A stretch of 64,000 nucleotides of DNA from Chromatiales bacterium (GTDB lineage Bacteria; Pseudomonadota; Gammaproteobacteria; Steroidobacterales; GCA-2729495). Below are positions 34,871-43,233 of the stretch, one piece after another. Below the pieces are notes generated by a model that worked only from the letters and a program-made list of their open reading frames with translations, was not told the DNA's origin and did no database searches. The first letter of the stretch is position 1, and the number at the start of each line of letters is the position of its first letter. The position numbers were made by a program, and so were the translations under genes. The stretch covers positions 1,244,831-1,308,830 of the forward strand of contig CP070671.1 of the NCBI GenBank assembly GCA_020351875.1, read 5' to 3'.

Positions 34871-35386
34871 TCAGTCCTTGGCCGGCAGCCAGTCGATGTC
34901 GTCGAACCCGCGGTTCAGGTAGCCGCCGAACTCGATGGCGGAACCTTCGTAGCCGAGTTTTCGGTAGACGGCAGGATCCTGGTAGAGGGTGTCAATAGCC
35001 GCGTTCAAGAACTGGCCGAAAGACGCTTCGTCCTGCAGCGTTTCCAGCACGCGGACCTTGTCGTCGTCGTTGGCATCGAGCCAGTTGCCGCCGCTCGCCG
35101 CATTCATTGACGCGATGCCGTCGGTGATCAGTTGGCGAAACGCGGGATTGGTACCCAGCCGCGCGTCGATTCTTTGGGCAAAGCCCACGTAGTCCTCGTC
35201 CGTCAGGAAATCGTGCGGCAAAAGTCCGCGCACGATAACAGCGAGGGTTTCGAGATCACGGGCGGCGACGGCGGTGTCATGATTCGCGGCCCAGGCGGAT
35301 ACGGCGGGCAAACCACCCAGCAGCAAAGCGGCCTTTGCGCCGAGGGCGGTCTTCAGTGTCTGTGCCAGGAAACGGCGCCGCTGCAT
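34871..35386 (-). CDS. Gluconate 2-dehydrogenase subunit 3 family protein (Tat signal)
   Basis: A 171-residue small subunit starting MQRRRFLAQTLKTALGAKAALLLGG, a twin-arginine signal with cleavage near AWAAN. The mature part is the helical subunit-3 domain: ARDLETLAVIVRGLLPHD, VGFAQRIDARL, and a C-terminal YEGSAIEFGGYLNRGFDDIDWLPAKD, where Y-x-G...GGY...GF is typical. The subunit chaperones and exports the GMC catalytic subunit encoded immediately downstream. It diverges from the PQQ-cytochrome gene. Confidence 0.9.
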   Translation of the reverse strand: MQRRRFLAQTLKTALGAKAALLLGGLPAVSAWAANHDTAVAARDLETLAVIVRGLLPHDFLTDEDYVGFAQRIDARLGTNPAFRQLITDGIASMNAASGGNWLDANDDDKVRVLETLQDEASFGQFLNAAIDTLYQDPAVYRKLGYEGSAIEFGGYLNRGFDDIDWLPAKD

Positions 35387-35527
35387 GCGTCTGGATTCCA
35401 GTCTTCGTTGGACAACGCCATTTCAGTCTAGCACGCTGTTTCGGGGCACGGCCTGGCCCGGCGGGCCATTGGCGCGTTCGTGACAGCGCTGCTATTTTCG
35501 GTGTCGCGGCTTACTGGAGTTTCATCC

Positions 35528-37681
35528 ATGCACACCACCCGTCTGTTGCCAGCTTTCGTTGCACTGACGCTTGGCGCGGTCAGCGGTTGCGGCGAGAAGG
35601 AGGATGGCCCTGGACCGGCTGCGCAGGAGTCAGCGCCGCCGCTTTTGCCGGTCACGGTTGACCGCATCCTGGCGGCGGACTCGAGCCCCGGTGAATGGCT
35701 GGCCCACGGGCGCACCTTCGACGAACAGCGCTTCAGTCCCCTGGCGCGAATCAACGCGGACAATGTCGGCCAGCTGGGGCTCGCGTGGTTCCTGGACCTG
35801 GATTACGAGCGGGGCGTGGAGGCGACACCGCTGGTGGCGGACGGCGTGATGTATACGACCGGCTCCTGGAGTGTCGTTTATGCCATCGATGCGGCCACCG
35901 GCGAGTTGCTGTGGCAATACGATCCCGAAGTACCGCGCGAGAAACTGCAGCACCTGTGTTGTGACGCGGTGAACCGCGGTGTGGCTTTGTGGGGCGACAA
36001 AGTGTACGTAGGCACGCTGGACGGGTACCTGGTCGCACTGGACCGGGACACCGGTGAGGTGGCGTGGCGAACCGCGACTATTGAACCGGGTGAGACTTAT
36101 GCGATTACCGGCGCACCCCGTGTCGTGAAGGGCAAAGTGCTGATCGGCAACAGCGGTTCGGAGTTCGGCGTGCGCGGTTACGTTACCGCCTACGATGCCG
36201 ACACGGGTGCACAGGCCTGGCGTTTCTACACGGTGCCGGGTAACCCGGCCGAGCCGTTTGAATCGCCGGCCATGGAGATGGCGGCCGAGACCTGGCAGGG
36301 CGGTGACTGGTGGACGGCTGGCGGCGGCGGCACCGTCTGGGATTCCATGGCCTACGACCCGGCGCTCGACCTGCTGTACATCGGCGTTGGCAACGGGGCG
36401 CCGTACTCGCGCAAGGTTCGCAGTCCGGACGGCGGCGACAACCTGTTTCTGTCTTCCATCGTAGCCTTGCGTCCGGACACCGGCGAGTACGCGTGGCACT
36501 ACCAGACCACGCCGGGCGACGCGTGGGATTTCACCGCCACCCAGCACATGATCCTGGCGGACATCGAATTTGACGGCGCGATGCGCCAAGTGCTGATGCA
36601 GGCGCCGAAGAACGGGTTTTTCTACGTGCTTGACCGCGCGACCGGTGAACTGATCTCCGCCGAGAACTTCGTGGAGGTGAACTGGGCGGAAGGCATCGAC
36701 AAGGAAACCGGCCGGCCGATCCTCGCGGCCGACGCTTTTTACGAAGAGGGTCCCAGGCTGACGATCCCTGGCCCGGCCGGCGCGCACAACTGGCAGCCGA
36801 TGACCTATAGCCCGGTAACCGGCCTGGTCTACATCCCGGCGCAGCAGTTGCCGCACGTGTACGGCGACGATCCCGAGTACGAATTCACCCCGGGCTTCTG
36901 GAACACGGGCCTCGAGTGGGCCCTGTCCGCCGCGCCGGAAGATCCGGAGGAACTGCAGGCCTCGGGCGCGATGGTGAACGGCAAGCTGATCGCGTGGAAT
37001 CCCGCCACGCGGTCTGCCGACTGGACGGTGGAGCGATCGCTGCCGTGGGGCGGTGGGCTGCTCAGCACCGCCGGGAACCTGGTGTTCCAGGGCATGCCCA
37101 CCGGCGAGTTCCTGGCCTATCGCGCCGATACCGGCGAACAATTGTGGTCTTTCGACGCCCAGACCGGCGTCGTTGCGGCACCCGTCACCTACGCAATCGA
37201 CGGCGAGCAGTTCGTGGCCGTAGCGGTGGGGTGGGGCAGCATCATCGCGCTGATCGGGGGCGAAGCGATTGCGAGTCTCGACATGCGCAACCGCAGCCGC
37301 GTGCTGGTGTTCAAACTCGGTGGCACCGCCGAATTGCCGCTGGTCGTGAACCCGCCGGAACCGCCGCCCGATCTGCCCGATATGGAGATCACGCCGGAAC
37401 TCGCCGCCCGGGGCAAGCTGGTCTATTACGACCGCTGCAACATGTGTCACGGTGACGGTGCGATCTCGGGCCGGTTGCAACCGGATTTGCGTCGCTCATC
37501 CCGGGCCGTCCACGAGCGTTGGGATGCCATCGTGCTCGATGGCGAGCGTAAGTCACTCGGCATGCCGGGCTTTGCGGCCGCCATCACGCCGGAAGACAGC
37601 CGCGCGATTCACGCCTACGTCGTCAGCCGGGCGAGGGTGCTGGAGGCTCGCGGTCGCGAGAGTGTCCCTTCGCAGGATTGA
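35528..37681 (+). CDS. PQQ-dependent quinohaemoprotein dehydrogenase, lipoprotein type
   Basis: A 717-residue protein. The signal peptide ends in a lipobox (AVSGC, cysteine about 20), so it is probably anchored to a membrane in the periplasm. An eight-bladed propeller with repeated AxDxxTGExxWxY motifs spans about 60-600. A vicinal disulfide candidate (LQHLCCDAV, about 130) and the GDAWDFTATQHMILAD region are typical of quinoprotein alcohol dehydrogenases. A C-terminal class I cytochrome domain has CNMCHGDG near 637 and a later methionine. It would oxidise alcohols and hand electrons to the chain. GGAG precedes the ATG at 35528. Confidence 0.92.
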   Translation: MHTTRLLPAFVALTLGAVSGCGEKEDGPGPAAQESAPPLLPVTVDRILAADSSPGEWLAHGRTFDEQRFSPLARINADNVGQLGLAWFLDLDYERGVEATPLVADGVMYTTGSWSVVYAIDAATGELLWQYDPEVPREKLQHLCCDAVNRGVALWGDKVYVGTLDGYLVALDRDTGEVAWRTATIEPGETYAITGAPRVVKGKVLIGNSGSEFGVRGYVTAYDADTGAQAWRFYTVPGNPAEPFESPAMEMAAETWQGGDWWTAGGGGTVWDSMAYDPALDLLYIGVGNGAPYSRKVRSPDGGDNLFLSSIVALRPDTGEYAWHYQTTPGDAWDFTATQHMILADIEFDGAMRQVLMQAPKNGFFYVLDRATGELISAENFVEVNWAEGIDKETGRPILAADAFYEEGPRLTIPGPAGAHNWQPMTYSPVTGLVYIPAQQLPHVYGDDPEYEFTPGFWNTGLEWALSAAPEDPEELQASGAMVNGKLIAWNPATRSADWTVERSLPWGGGLLSTAGNLVFQGMPTGEFLAYRADTGEQLWSFDAQTGVVAAPVTYAIDGEQFVAVAVGWGSIIALIGGEAIASLDMRNRSRVLVFKLGGTAELPLVVNPPEPPPDLPDMEITPELAARGKLVYYDRCNMCHGDGAISGRLQPDLRRSSRAVHERWDAIVLDGERKSLGMPGFAAAITPEDSRAIHAYVVSRARVLEARGRESVPSQD

Positions 37682-37780
37682 TGGCATTGCGAACGGGACC
37701 GGATGCAAGCCGCCTTCCACGGGCGCTTCCCGGCATGAATAACCGGTCGTTCGCCGGGTCGGGATAGCTACGCGGCATCG

Positions 37781-38386
37781 CTAGGCAGCAAGCTTGTACG
37801 GCGCGAAACTGTAGTACTTGGGCCGGGTATCGAGGCGCAGATGCAGCCAGTACACGCCCAGCCCCGCGGTACTGAGCCACATCGGCGTGGTGCTCAGCTG
37901 CTCGCGTACCGTTGTGGCGACAGTTCGCCACAGCGCATGTACCTGCGCCTGCGGCGCGTGGCGCAGGAAAGCGGCCAGGTGCGGATAGGCCTCCAGCCGA
38001 CCGACTGGCCGCGGCACGATCAGCAAGGCATCGCCGCCCAGATTCGGAAATACCAGCACATCGCCCTGGGGCTGGCTGGCGAACTGGGACTCGAAAGCAG
38101 TGGAGTCGGCACGAACGCCGGCGAGCGATGGCGCATTCAGCAGGACGAACTCGGCCTCGTTGTCGAAAGTCGCGCTCGTGACTGGCGGATGTTCCCAGAA
38201 GAAAGCTTCGAGAGCGCTGTTCATGAGCGCCTGGCTGTACCATTCACGAAAGTCGGGGTCATGCTCGAGCAGGCTGAACAGCTGGCGGAACGGCAGTCGC
38301 GAACCGTTTTTAACGAGCCGGATTCGCTGGCCCGCAGGAATTTCGAGAGTTCGTGCTTCCCACACGTTCGATTGCCCGCCAGTCAA
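37781..38386 (-). CDS. DUF6940-like conserved hypothetical protein
   Basis: A 201-residue soluble protein without signal or membrane segment. Recognisable blocks are FREWYSQALMNSALEAFFWEHPPV, FPNLGGDALLIVPRP, YPHLAAFLRHAPQAQVHALWRTV and WLSTAGLGVYWLHLRLDTRPKYYSFAPYK. From memory these match an uncharacterised family (DUF6940) found sporadically in bacteria; no reaction is known. It stands alone between the PQQ dehydrogenase and a small secreted protein, and nothing nearby explains its role. Confidence 0.65.
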   Translation of the reverse strand: MTGGQSNVWEARTLEIPAGQRIRLVKNGSRLPFRQLFSLLEHDPDFREWYSQALMNSALEAFFWEHPPVTSATFDNEAEFVLLNAPSLAGVRADSTAFESQFASQPQGDVLVFPNLGGDALLIVPRPVGRLEAYPHLAAFLRHAPQAQVHALWRTVATTVREQLSTTPMWLSTAGLGVYWLHLRLDTRPKYYSFAPYKLAA

Positions 38387-38440
38387 CTCGGGAGCGTCAA
38401 CAAGATCGCGCCGCCAGGCTGTGGCCCCTGGCTGGCGACG

Positions 38441-38830
38441 CTAACGGAACCGCCAGCTGAATCCGATCCCAACCACCCCGACGCCGCTTGTCCAGCTAAA
38501 CGCGTCGTCTGGCGAATCGCCGCCAGCGGCAAGACCCGCGACCACCGCTCTGTCGCCTGCCACAACGCGAGCTTGGCTCATTGGTCTGCCTGAGGAGTCC
38601 AGCGCACCCGAATCAGCGGCGCTCGTCCAACGGAATTCGTCCGGGTACGAAGAACCGGCAATCACGCTGTCGACCGCATAAGCGACGGCCGGCGGGTCAA
38701 CCTGCTGCTGGCTTGACCAAGACTCGGTCGCCACGTTGCCGGGCGCCAAAGCGGTTGCCGGTGTGGGGCGTGAGACGTTGATGCCGAGAGCGGCCAGGCT
38801 TGCCGCGAGAGGCAATAGAATCGGCGTCAT
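38441..38830 (-). CDS. Small exported hypothetical protein
   Basis: A 129-residue protein I do not recognise. The first 26 residues (MTPILLPLAASLAALGINVS) are hydrophobic and could be a signal or anchor. The mature part is rich in serine, alanine and glycine and twice contains an FxWTS-type segment (EFRWTSAADSG, AFSWTSGVGVVG). It ends in the aromatic strand GIGFSWRFR, which resembles a beta-barrel C-terminus. GAGGA lies 4 bases before the ATG at 38830, supporting this start. A longer in-frame start at 38911 lies beyond the ribosome site. Confidence 0.5.
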   Translation of the reverse strand: MTPILLPLAASLAALGINVSRPTPATALAPGNVATESWSSQQQVDPPAVAYAVDSVIAGSSYPDEFRWTSAADSGALDSSGRPMSQARVVAGDRAVVAGLAAGGDSPDDAFSWTSGVGVVGIGFSWRFR

Positions 38831-39150
38831 CTTTTCCTCGAGAATGCCATACCCACTATTTTGATCCTCAAAATCATAGATTGAATTTATCCCAACCGCT
38901 CCTAAACACAATTAGATAAAACCGAACCGACCTGCGTATAAATGCGCCTCGCCCCTTCGCAAAACCGAATCGCCGCTTGCCTTTCGGAACGGACATAACG
39001 GGCGAGCGGGCTGCTCTGCTACCATGAAAGCGGAAGTGCCTGGCATCTCTGCTTATTGACTGACAGCGTGGTACAGGGTTCTTATAATCGCAATTCGCTT
39101 CGGCGTCCTGCATAGAGCAAGCAATGACAGTTTCAACACATGAGGGAGCA
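38831..39150. promoter_or_regulatory. AT-richer divergent intergenic region with a small perfect dyad
   Basis: About 320 bases without a gene, visibly richer in A/T than the rest of the window. It holds a perfect dyad, ATTTTGA-TCC-TCAAAAT, at 38858-38874, upstream of the small exported protein on the minus strand. The dyad could be an operator or a short hairpin. No gene, RNA or classical -35/-10 pair could be assigned. Confidence 0.35.
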
Positions 39151-40647
39151 ATGACCGTGATCACCAAGCTTCGGCGCATGGCCTTTACAATCGCTCTGCT
39201 AATGATTTGCGTGTCCCCGGCCAACGCACAAATCGTCTGGACAAGCCCCTCAGTAGAGTTCAGCAAGGCGGCATTTGCCGATCCGAACCTGGCCGAGAAC
39301 CAGGATCGAATCACCCCGCTGGTGTGGATTACGCGTGGCAGCCTGCAAGGGATCTATAACGTTGCGCAGGAACCGGGGTTCGTGAGATCAGTGAGCCCCG
39401 TCGACACCGAGTGGGCTTTTCAGGATTTGAACGGCAATCCCGCGGCCGGCATCAGTGCCGCAGATTTCGGTGCCCTGGTCTTCGCGGACTGGACCACTGC
39501 CCTCGGGGGGCAAGGGCAGCTAGCCGGTAACATCCTTGACAGGCCGGGCGTCGTACACCTGATCAACGAAGATATCTACATCGACATCATTTTCACGGAC
39601 TGGGGGGTCGGCGCCGGAGCCGGCGGCAGTTTCACCTACTTGCGAGCCGCGCCAACGGCCAATGACGACACCGCGAACACGTTGGAAGGTGTCCCGGTCA
39701 CGATTGATATCCTGGCCAACGACTCGAACCTGAGCGACCCGACCACGGTGTCGCTGCCCGGCGGCGGGGTGAGCACAGCGGGTTGCACGGTGGTGATCAA
39801 TGGCACGAACCCGGGTGACCCGGCCCAGATCGATGTGACCTACGACGCCGTGTGCGGTTTTGGTGCACCGTTCGCAGACGCCTTCGACTATACGGTAGAC
39901 GTGGCTGGCCAGCAGTCGACCGCACAGGTGTCCGTGCAAGTCGACGCGAACGCAACGCCGGTTGCGCCGGATGCCACGGGGCCGGATATCGACACTACTG
40001 GCGTCGATCCGCCGAGCCAGGCCAGTGTGATCGACGTAACAACCATCGCCGGCGCGGACCTTGGCAACACACCGGCTAGCGTGACGATAGTTGCGCAGGG
40101 CACTCTGGGGACGGCCGCAGTGGCTGGCACCGTCATCACCTACACACCAGCAGGTACCTCTTACGTCGGTACGGACACCTATACCTACCAGATCGAGGAT
40201 GCGCAGAGTGATACGGATACGGGGGTGATCACGGTGAACTACGTGGACAGCCAGCCAGTGGCGGGTGATGGTGCTGCGGAGACCGACGAGGACACCCCGG
40301 TAGACGTTGACCTGGACCCGCTAACGACTCTGGGGAACGGCCCGGAGGGCGCCCACGTGAATGGCATCGTGAATGCCACCGGTGGCACCGCCGTATTTCT
40401 TGACCCATTCGTCAACGATGTCGTGACCTACACGCCGGACCTAGGCTTCGTCGGCCAAGGTTCGTTCACCTACTTCGTGGAAGATGCAGACGGCGACAGG
40501 GATGAAGGCACGGTCTTGATCACGGTGAACGCTACCGGCGATCTCGTGGTCAAGCTGCCGGGCGGCGGCAGTTCGGCCCTGGGCCCGCTGACCCTGATCC
40601 TGCTGCTGGGTCTCCCATTGCTGCGGCGCCGGCGCCGGGTAATCTGA
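39151..40647 (+). CDS. Surface protein with tandem cadherin/Ig-like domains and GlyGly-CTERM tail
   Basis: A 498-residue exported protein. Residues 1-26 are a signal peptide ending SPANA. A unique N-terminal domain (about 27-170) is followed by repeated Ig/cadherin-like units marked by ANDDTANTLEGVPVTIDILANDS, TPAGTSYVGTDTYTYQIEDA and TPDLGFVGQGSFTYFVEDADGD. The C-terminus is a sorting signal: GGGSS, then a hydrophobic leucine-rich helix, then LLRRRRR. This fits GlyGly-CTERM, the substrate signal of rhombosortase. GAGGGAG sits just before the ATG at 39151, preferred over one at 39124. Likely an adhesin or scaffold. Confidence 0.82.
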   Translation: MTVITKLRRMAFTIALLMICVSPANAQIVWTSPSVEFSKAAFADPNLAENQDRITPLVWITRGSLQGIYNVAQEPGFVRSVSPVDTEWAFQDLNGNPAAGISAADFGALVFADWTTALGGQGQLAGNILDRPGVVHLINEDIYIDIIFTDWGVGAGAGGSFTYLRAAPTANDDTANTLEGVPVTIDILANDSNLSDPTTVSLPGGGVSTAGCTVVINGTNPGDPAQIDVTYDAVCGFGAPFADAFDYTVDVAGQQSTAQVSVQVDANATPVAPDATGPDIDTTGVDPPSQASVIDVTTIAGADLGNTPASVTIVAQGTLGTAAVAGTVITYTPAGTSYVGTDTYTYQIEDAQSDTDTGVITVNYVDSQPVAGDGAAETDEDTPVDVDLDPLTTLGNGPEGAHVNGIVNATGGTAVFLDPFVNDVVTYTPDLGFVGQGSFTYFVEDADGDRDEGTVLITVNATGDLVVKLPGGGSSALGPLTLILLLGLPLLRRRRRVI

Positions 40648-40894
40648 ATCGAGCGAAGGACAGAGGTATCCCGGCCTCGCGAGGCAGGGTGTTTCTCTTG
40701 ATCTTTCCCTGCCGTTCACGAACGGCTGCTGCCGGCTACAAGCCAACAGGGGCAGCGCCTGAGCGGCCTGCCTGGCTACCACGAGTGCGGCTTTCACCTT
40801 GGCGGAAGCGTTCCGCGATCGTGTCCCAGAATCTGGGCGATTGATCTATCCCAACGTTGCTGCGCTTTCTCGCGAACAGGACGAGTCTGATCCG
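40648..40894. terminator. Convergent intergenic region with two overlapping hairpins
   Basis: Between two convergent genes, GGCAGGG (40683-40689) can pair with CCCTGCC (40707-40713). Alternatively GCCGTT (40711-40716) pairs with AACGGC (40721-40726) around CACG. The two stems share bases and are mutually exclusive. Neither has a clear U-run, so terminator function is tentative. Confidence 0.3.
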
Positions 40895-41524
40895 CTACCG
40901 AGCGTCGTAGGTTACAAAAGGCGAAGACTCGCTCTCCCTGCCCGCGCTATTCAGTGCCGTAATCGTGAAATAGAATATGTCCGGCGTCAGGTTGCCCAGC
41001 AAATAGCTGGTCAATTGGGGATCGCTCACCTCGACAGTTTGTGCTTCAGAAGATCCGACGGAAAAGACGTAAATCCGGTAGCCCGAAAGGTTAGTCAGAG
41101 GGCTACCGTCGGCGTTTGTCGTCGGTGCGTCCCATCCTAGACGAACCGACGGCAGCTCCGCCGACAGAACGTCAATGTCGAAGGCCGGCATGGCCGCCCA
41201 CGCTTCGCCGTCCGTTACCCAGATCTGGATATTCTCGTAGCGCCCAATGTCCGCTGGTCCTAGCCTGCCATACAAGCTACCGGAAGGTGCGTGGAAGTCC
41301 GCCCAGCCGGGCTTGTTCTGAATCCAGAACGTCAGCGTGTCGCCCTCAGCGTCCGATGCCACGGGCGCAAAAACGAAAAAATCCCCCTGGAGAATCGACG
41401 GTGACGGTGAGCCGCTAATGCTGGGCGCGTGGTTCTGGGGGCCGGCCGAATCCTGCGCGGCTACCGTGCAGGACACCGCGACGAAACATGCTGCGACAAC
41501 TCTCGCCACTCGCGATTTCTTCAT
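40895..41524 (-). CDS. Exported protein with Ig-like and fibronectin type III domains
   Basis: A 209-residue secreted protein. MKKSRVARVVAACFVAVSCTVAAQ is a signal peptide. Residues about 30-115 form an Ig-like domain of the type found in sugar-binding surface proteins (NHAPSISGSPSPSILQGDFFVFAPVASDAEGDTLTFWIQNKPGWADF...). Residues 120-209 form a fibronectin type III domain (VRLGWDAPTTNADGSPLTNLSGYRIYV... FYFTITALNSAGRESE). No catalytic domain. It converges on the GlyGly-CTERM protein gene; both may belong to the cell surface. The ATG at 41524 is chosen because it begins the signal peptide. Confidence 0.8.
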   Translation of the reverse strand: MKKSRVARVVAACFVAVSCTVAAQDSAGPQNHAPSISGSPSPSILQGDFFVFAPVASDAEGDTLTFWIQNKPGWADFHAPSGSLYGRLGPADIGRYENIQIWVTDGEAWAAMPAFDIDVLSAELPSVRLGWDAPTTNADGSPLTNLSGYRIYVFSVGSSEAQTVEVSDPQLTSYLLGNLTPDIFYFTITALNSAGRESESSPFVTYDAR

Positions 41525-41971
41525 GATCTTTTCAGTTTGCGCAATGAAACCAACGCCCCAACAACAAGGTAGTTGGCAGATCACCAGTCCAGGGTTTACG
41601 TCAGCGGGACCGGCGGTTCGTGCGATGAATACATGTGGCCCCGCATGGAGTCAAACGGCGCGTGCCTGGCAGGTTGGGCGGATTCTGTATCAATCACTTG
41701 CGAGAAAGTCTTTAGGGACGGTCGAAGTGTCAACACGTGGCTTGCGCAGCGTTAAGCAAAGCCGCGGCAAATTGGTGCGCCAGGAAACGGGTGTTTAGTC
41801 TGGCCAGGCCCGGGCCGACTGGGAAGCAGTTGCAAGAAATCAGCGACGCAACAGATGCCTTGCGGGGTCGTTGCGTTTTTTGTTGCCTGCCCGCGTTCGC
41901 GACGGGCCAATCAGCAGGTTACTGAGCGTTCGTTGGCCGCCGGGTGCGCCATCTGTCATGCTCCTGCCGCC
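41525..41971. other. 447-base divergent intergenic region without a recognised gene
   Basis: This gap separates the fibronectin-domain gene (minus) from the MFS gene (plus). Short frames in it (for example 41573-41755) show no plausible protein. It contains a terminator-like hairpin near 41846-41880 and a GGCCCGGGCC palindrome near 41807. It may hold promoters for both genes or a small RNA. No tRNA fold could be drawn by eye. Confidence 0.4.
41846..41880 (+). terminator. Terminator-like hairpin upstream of the MFS gene
   Basis: ACGCAAC (41846-41852) pairs with GTTGCGT (41870-41876) around a 17-base loop, followed by further T residues so that the right arm runs into TTTTTTG. It ends about 90 bases before the MFS ATG, so it could end a short leader or small RNA rather than an annotated gene. 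The 7-bp stem and long loop keep confidence low. Confidence 0.4.
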
Positions 41972-43207
41972 ATGGCCGTGACAGCACCTATTAATCGTAA
42001 TTTCACGCTGGCGATCCTGATTTTTTCGTCATCCGTCAGCGTGCTGTCGACGGACCTGTACGCGCCCAGCCTGGCGAGCCTGCCCGAGTACTTCGGCACC
42101 AGCGCCGAAATGGTCAAGCTAACGATGACGCTGAACCTGCTGGCTTACGCGGTGTGCCAACTCGTCTACGGGCCGTTGTCCGATCGTTTCGGGCGCCGCC
42201 CGGTGCTGGTTGGTGGCATGCTCGCTTTTACCGCGGCGGGGCTGGCCTGCGCGCTCTCGCAGACCATCGAGCAGCTGGTGCTTGCCCGTGTATTCCAGGG
42301 TATTGCGGGCGCGGCCGAGGCGGTTTTGGTCTACGCGATCATTCGCGACCTGTTCGACGGTCGCGACCGGATTCGCGCGCTGGCTGTCTTTGGCATCATT
42401 TTTGGTGCGGCGCCGGCTGTGGGCCCGTTGCTCGGCGGATACATCCACGTCGCGTTTGGCTGGCGGGCGAATTTCTTCCTGCTCGCGGTGCTGGCATTCA
42501 TTTCGCTGCTGCTGATTCTCCGCTTCCTGCCGGAGTCGGCGGAACCGGATCATCATGCAATCAAGCTGCGGGAGATCGGTCGCGGTTACTTTGGTCTGCT
42601 CCGTGACCCGCTGTTCATGGGCTACGCGATCCTGATGGGCACCAGTGTGGCGGCAATATTCGCGTTCCTGACCGCGGGTCCGTTCATCCTCATCAACAAT
42701 TTCGGTGTCGCCACCGAGGACTTTGGCCTCTATTACTTCTTCATCGTGGCCAGTTACATGTTGGGCAGCCTGATCATCAACCGCGCCTCCCACGCGGTGG
42801 ATCCCCGCGTCTACCTATGGCTTGGTGTCCTGGTGTTCCTGTTGGGTGCGGGCCAGGTGATGTGGCAGGTGCAGAGTGGGGCAGAGACGCCGGTGTCCAT
42901 TACCGTGGGGATGTGCCTGATCTTTTTCGGCATTGCGCCGATCCTGGCAATCGGGCCGGCGAAGGCCCTGGATGCCACCACGAACCGCGTCGGCTTTGCT
43001 TCAGCGTTGTTGGGCTGCACGGAACTGGCGGTGGGCGGCTTGGGTGCTGCGCTGGTGACGGTGCTGCACGATGCAACCTCCATGCCGCTGGCCATCACGC
43101 TGGTGGCAGTGGCGGTGTGTGCGGCGTATGTACTTTGGCTGGTCGGTCGCCGCGAGAAGCAGCTGCACCTCGCCTCTTGCAAAGCCGGGGGAGCACCTGA
43201 TCCCTGA
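41972..43207 (+). CDS. Bcr/CflA-family drug-resistance MFS transporter
   Basis: A 411-residue, 12-helix exporter. SVLSTDLYAPSLASLPEYFG in helix 1 is the D-x-Y-x-P signature of Bcr/CflA efflux pumps, and LVYGPLSDRFGRRPVLVGG between helices 2 and 3 is the MFS loop. ARVFQGIAGAAEAVLVYAIIRDLFDGRDR near 110 is helix 4 and its following loop. It probably exports a toxic compound by proton antiport. The ATG at 41972 begins the transmembrane protein; a longer in-frame start at 41855 overlaps the hairpin and adds non-homologous residues. It converges on the third nitrilase gene. Confidence 0.9.
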   Translation: MAVTAPINRNFTLAILIFSSSVSVLSTDLYAPSLASLPEYFGTSAEMVKLTMTLNLLAYAVCQLVYGPLSDRFGRRPVLVGGMLAFTAAGLACALSQTIEQLVLARVFQGIAGAAEAVLVYAIIRDLFDGRDRIRALAVFGIIFGAAPAVGPLLGGYIHVAFGWRANFFLLAVLAFISLLLILRFLPESAEPDHHAIKLREIGRGYFGLLRDPLFMGYAILMGTSVAAIFAFLTAGPFILINNFGVATEDFGLYYFFIVASYMLGSLIINRASHAVDPRVYLWLGVLVFLLGAGQVMWQVQSGAETPVSITVGMCLIFFGIAPILAIGPAKALDATTNRVGFASALLGCTELAVGGLGAALVTVLHDATSMPLAITLVAVAVCAAYVLWLVGRREKQLHLASCKAGGAPDP

Positions 43208-43233
43208 GACTCTGGCGTCACGCGCCAGGCGGG

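Noticed and set aside
35630-37480. 616-codon minus-strand frame under the PQQ dehydrogenase
   Set aside because: Antisense shadow with histidine/arginine-rich composition and no signal or domain.
38874-39314. Possible 146-residue minus-strand gene in the AT-richer gap
   Set aside because: It overlaps the start of the well-supported GlyGly-CTERM protein, has no ribosome site and no recognisable features.
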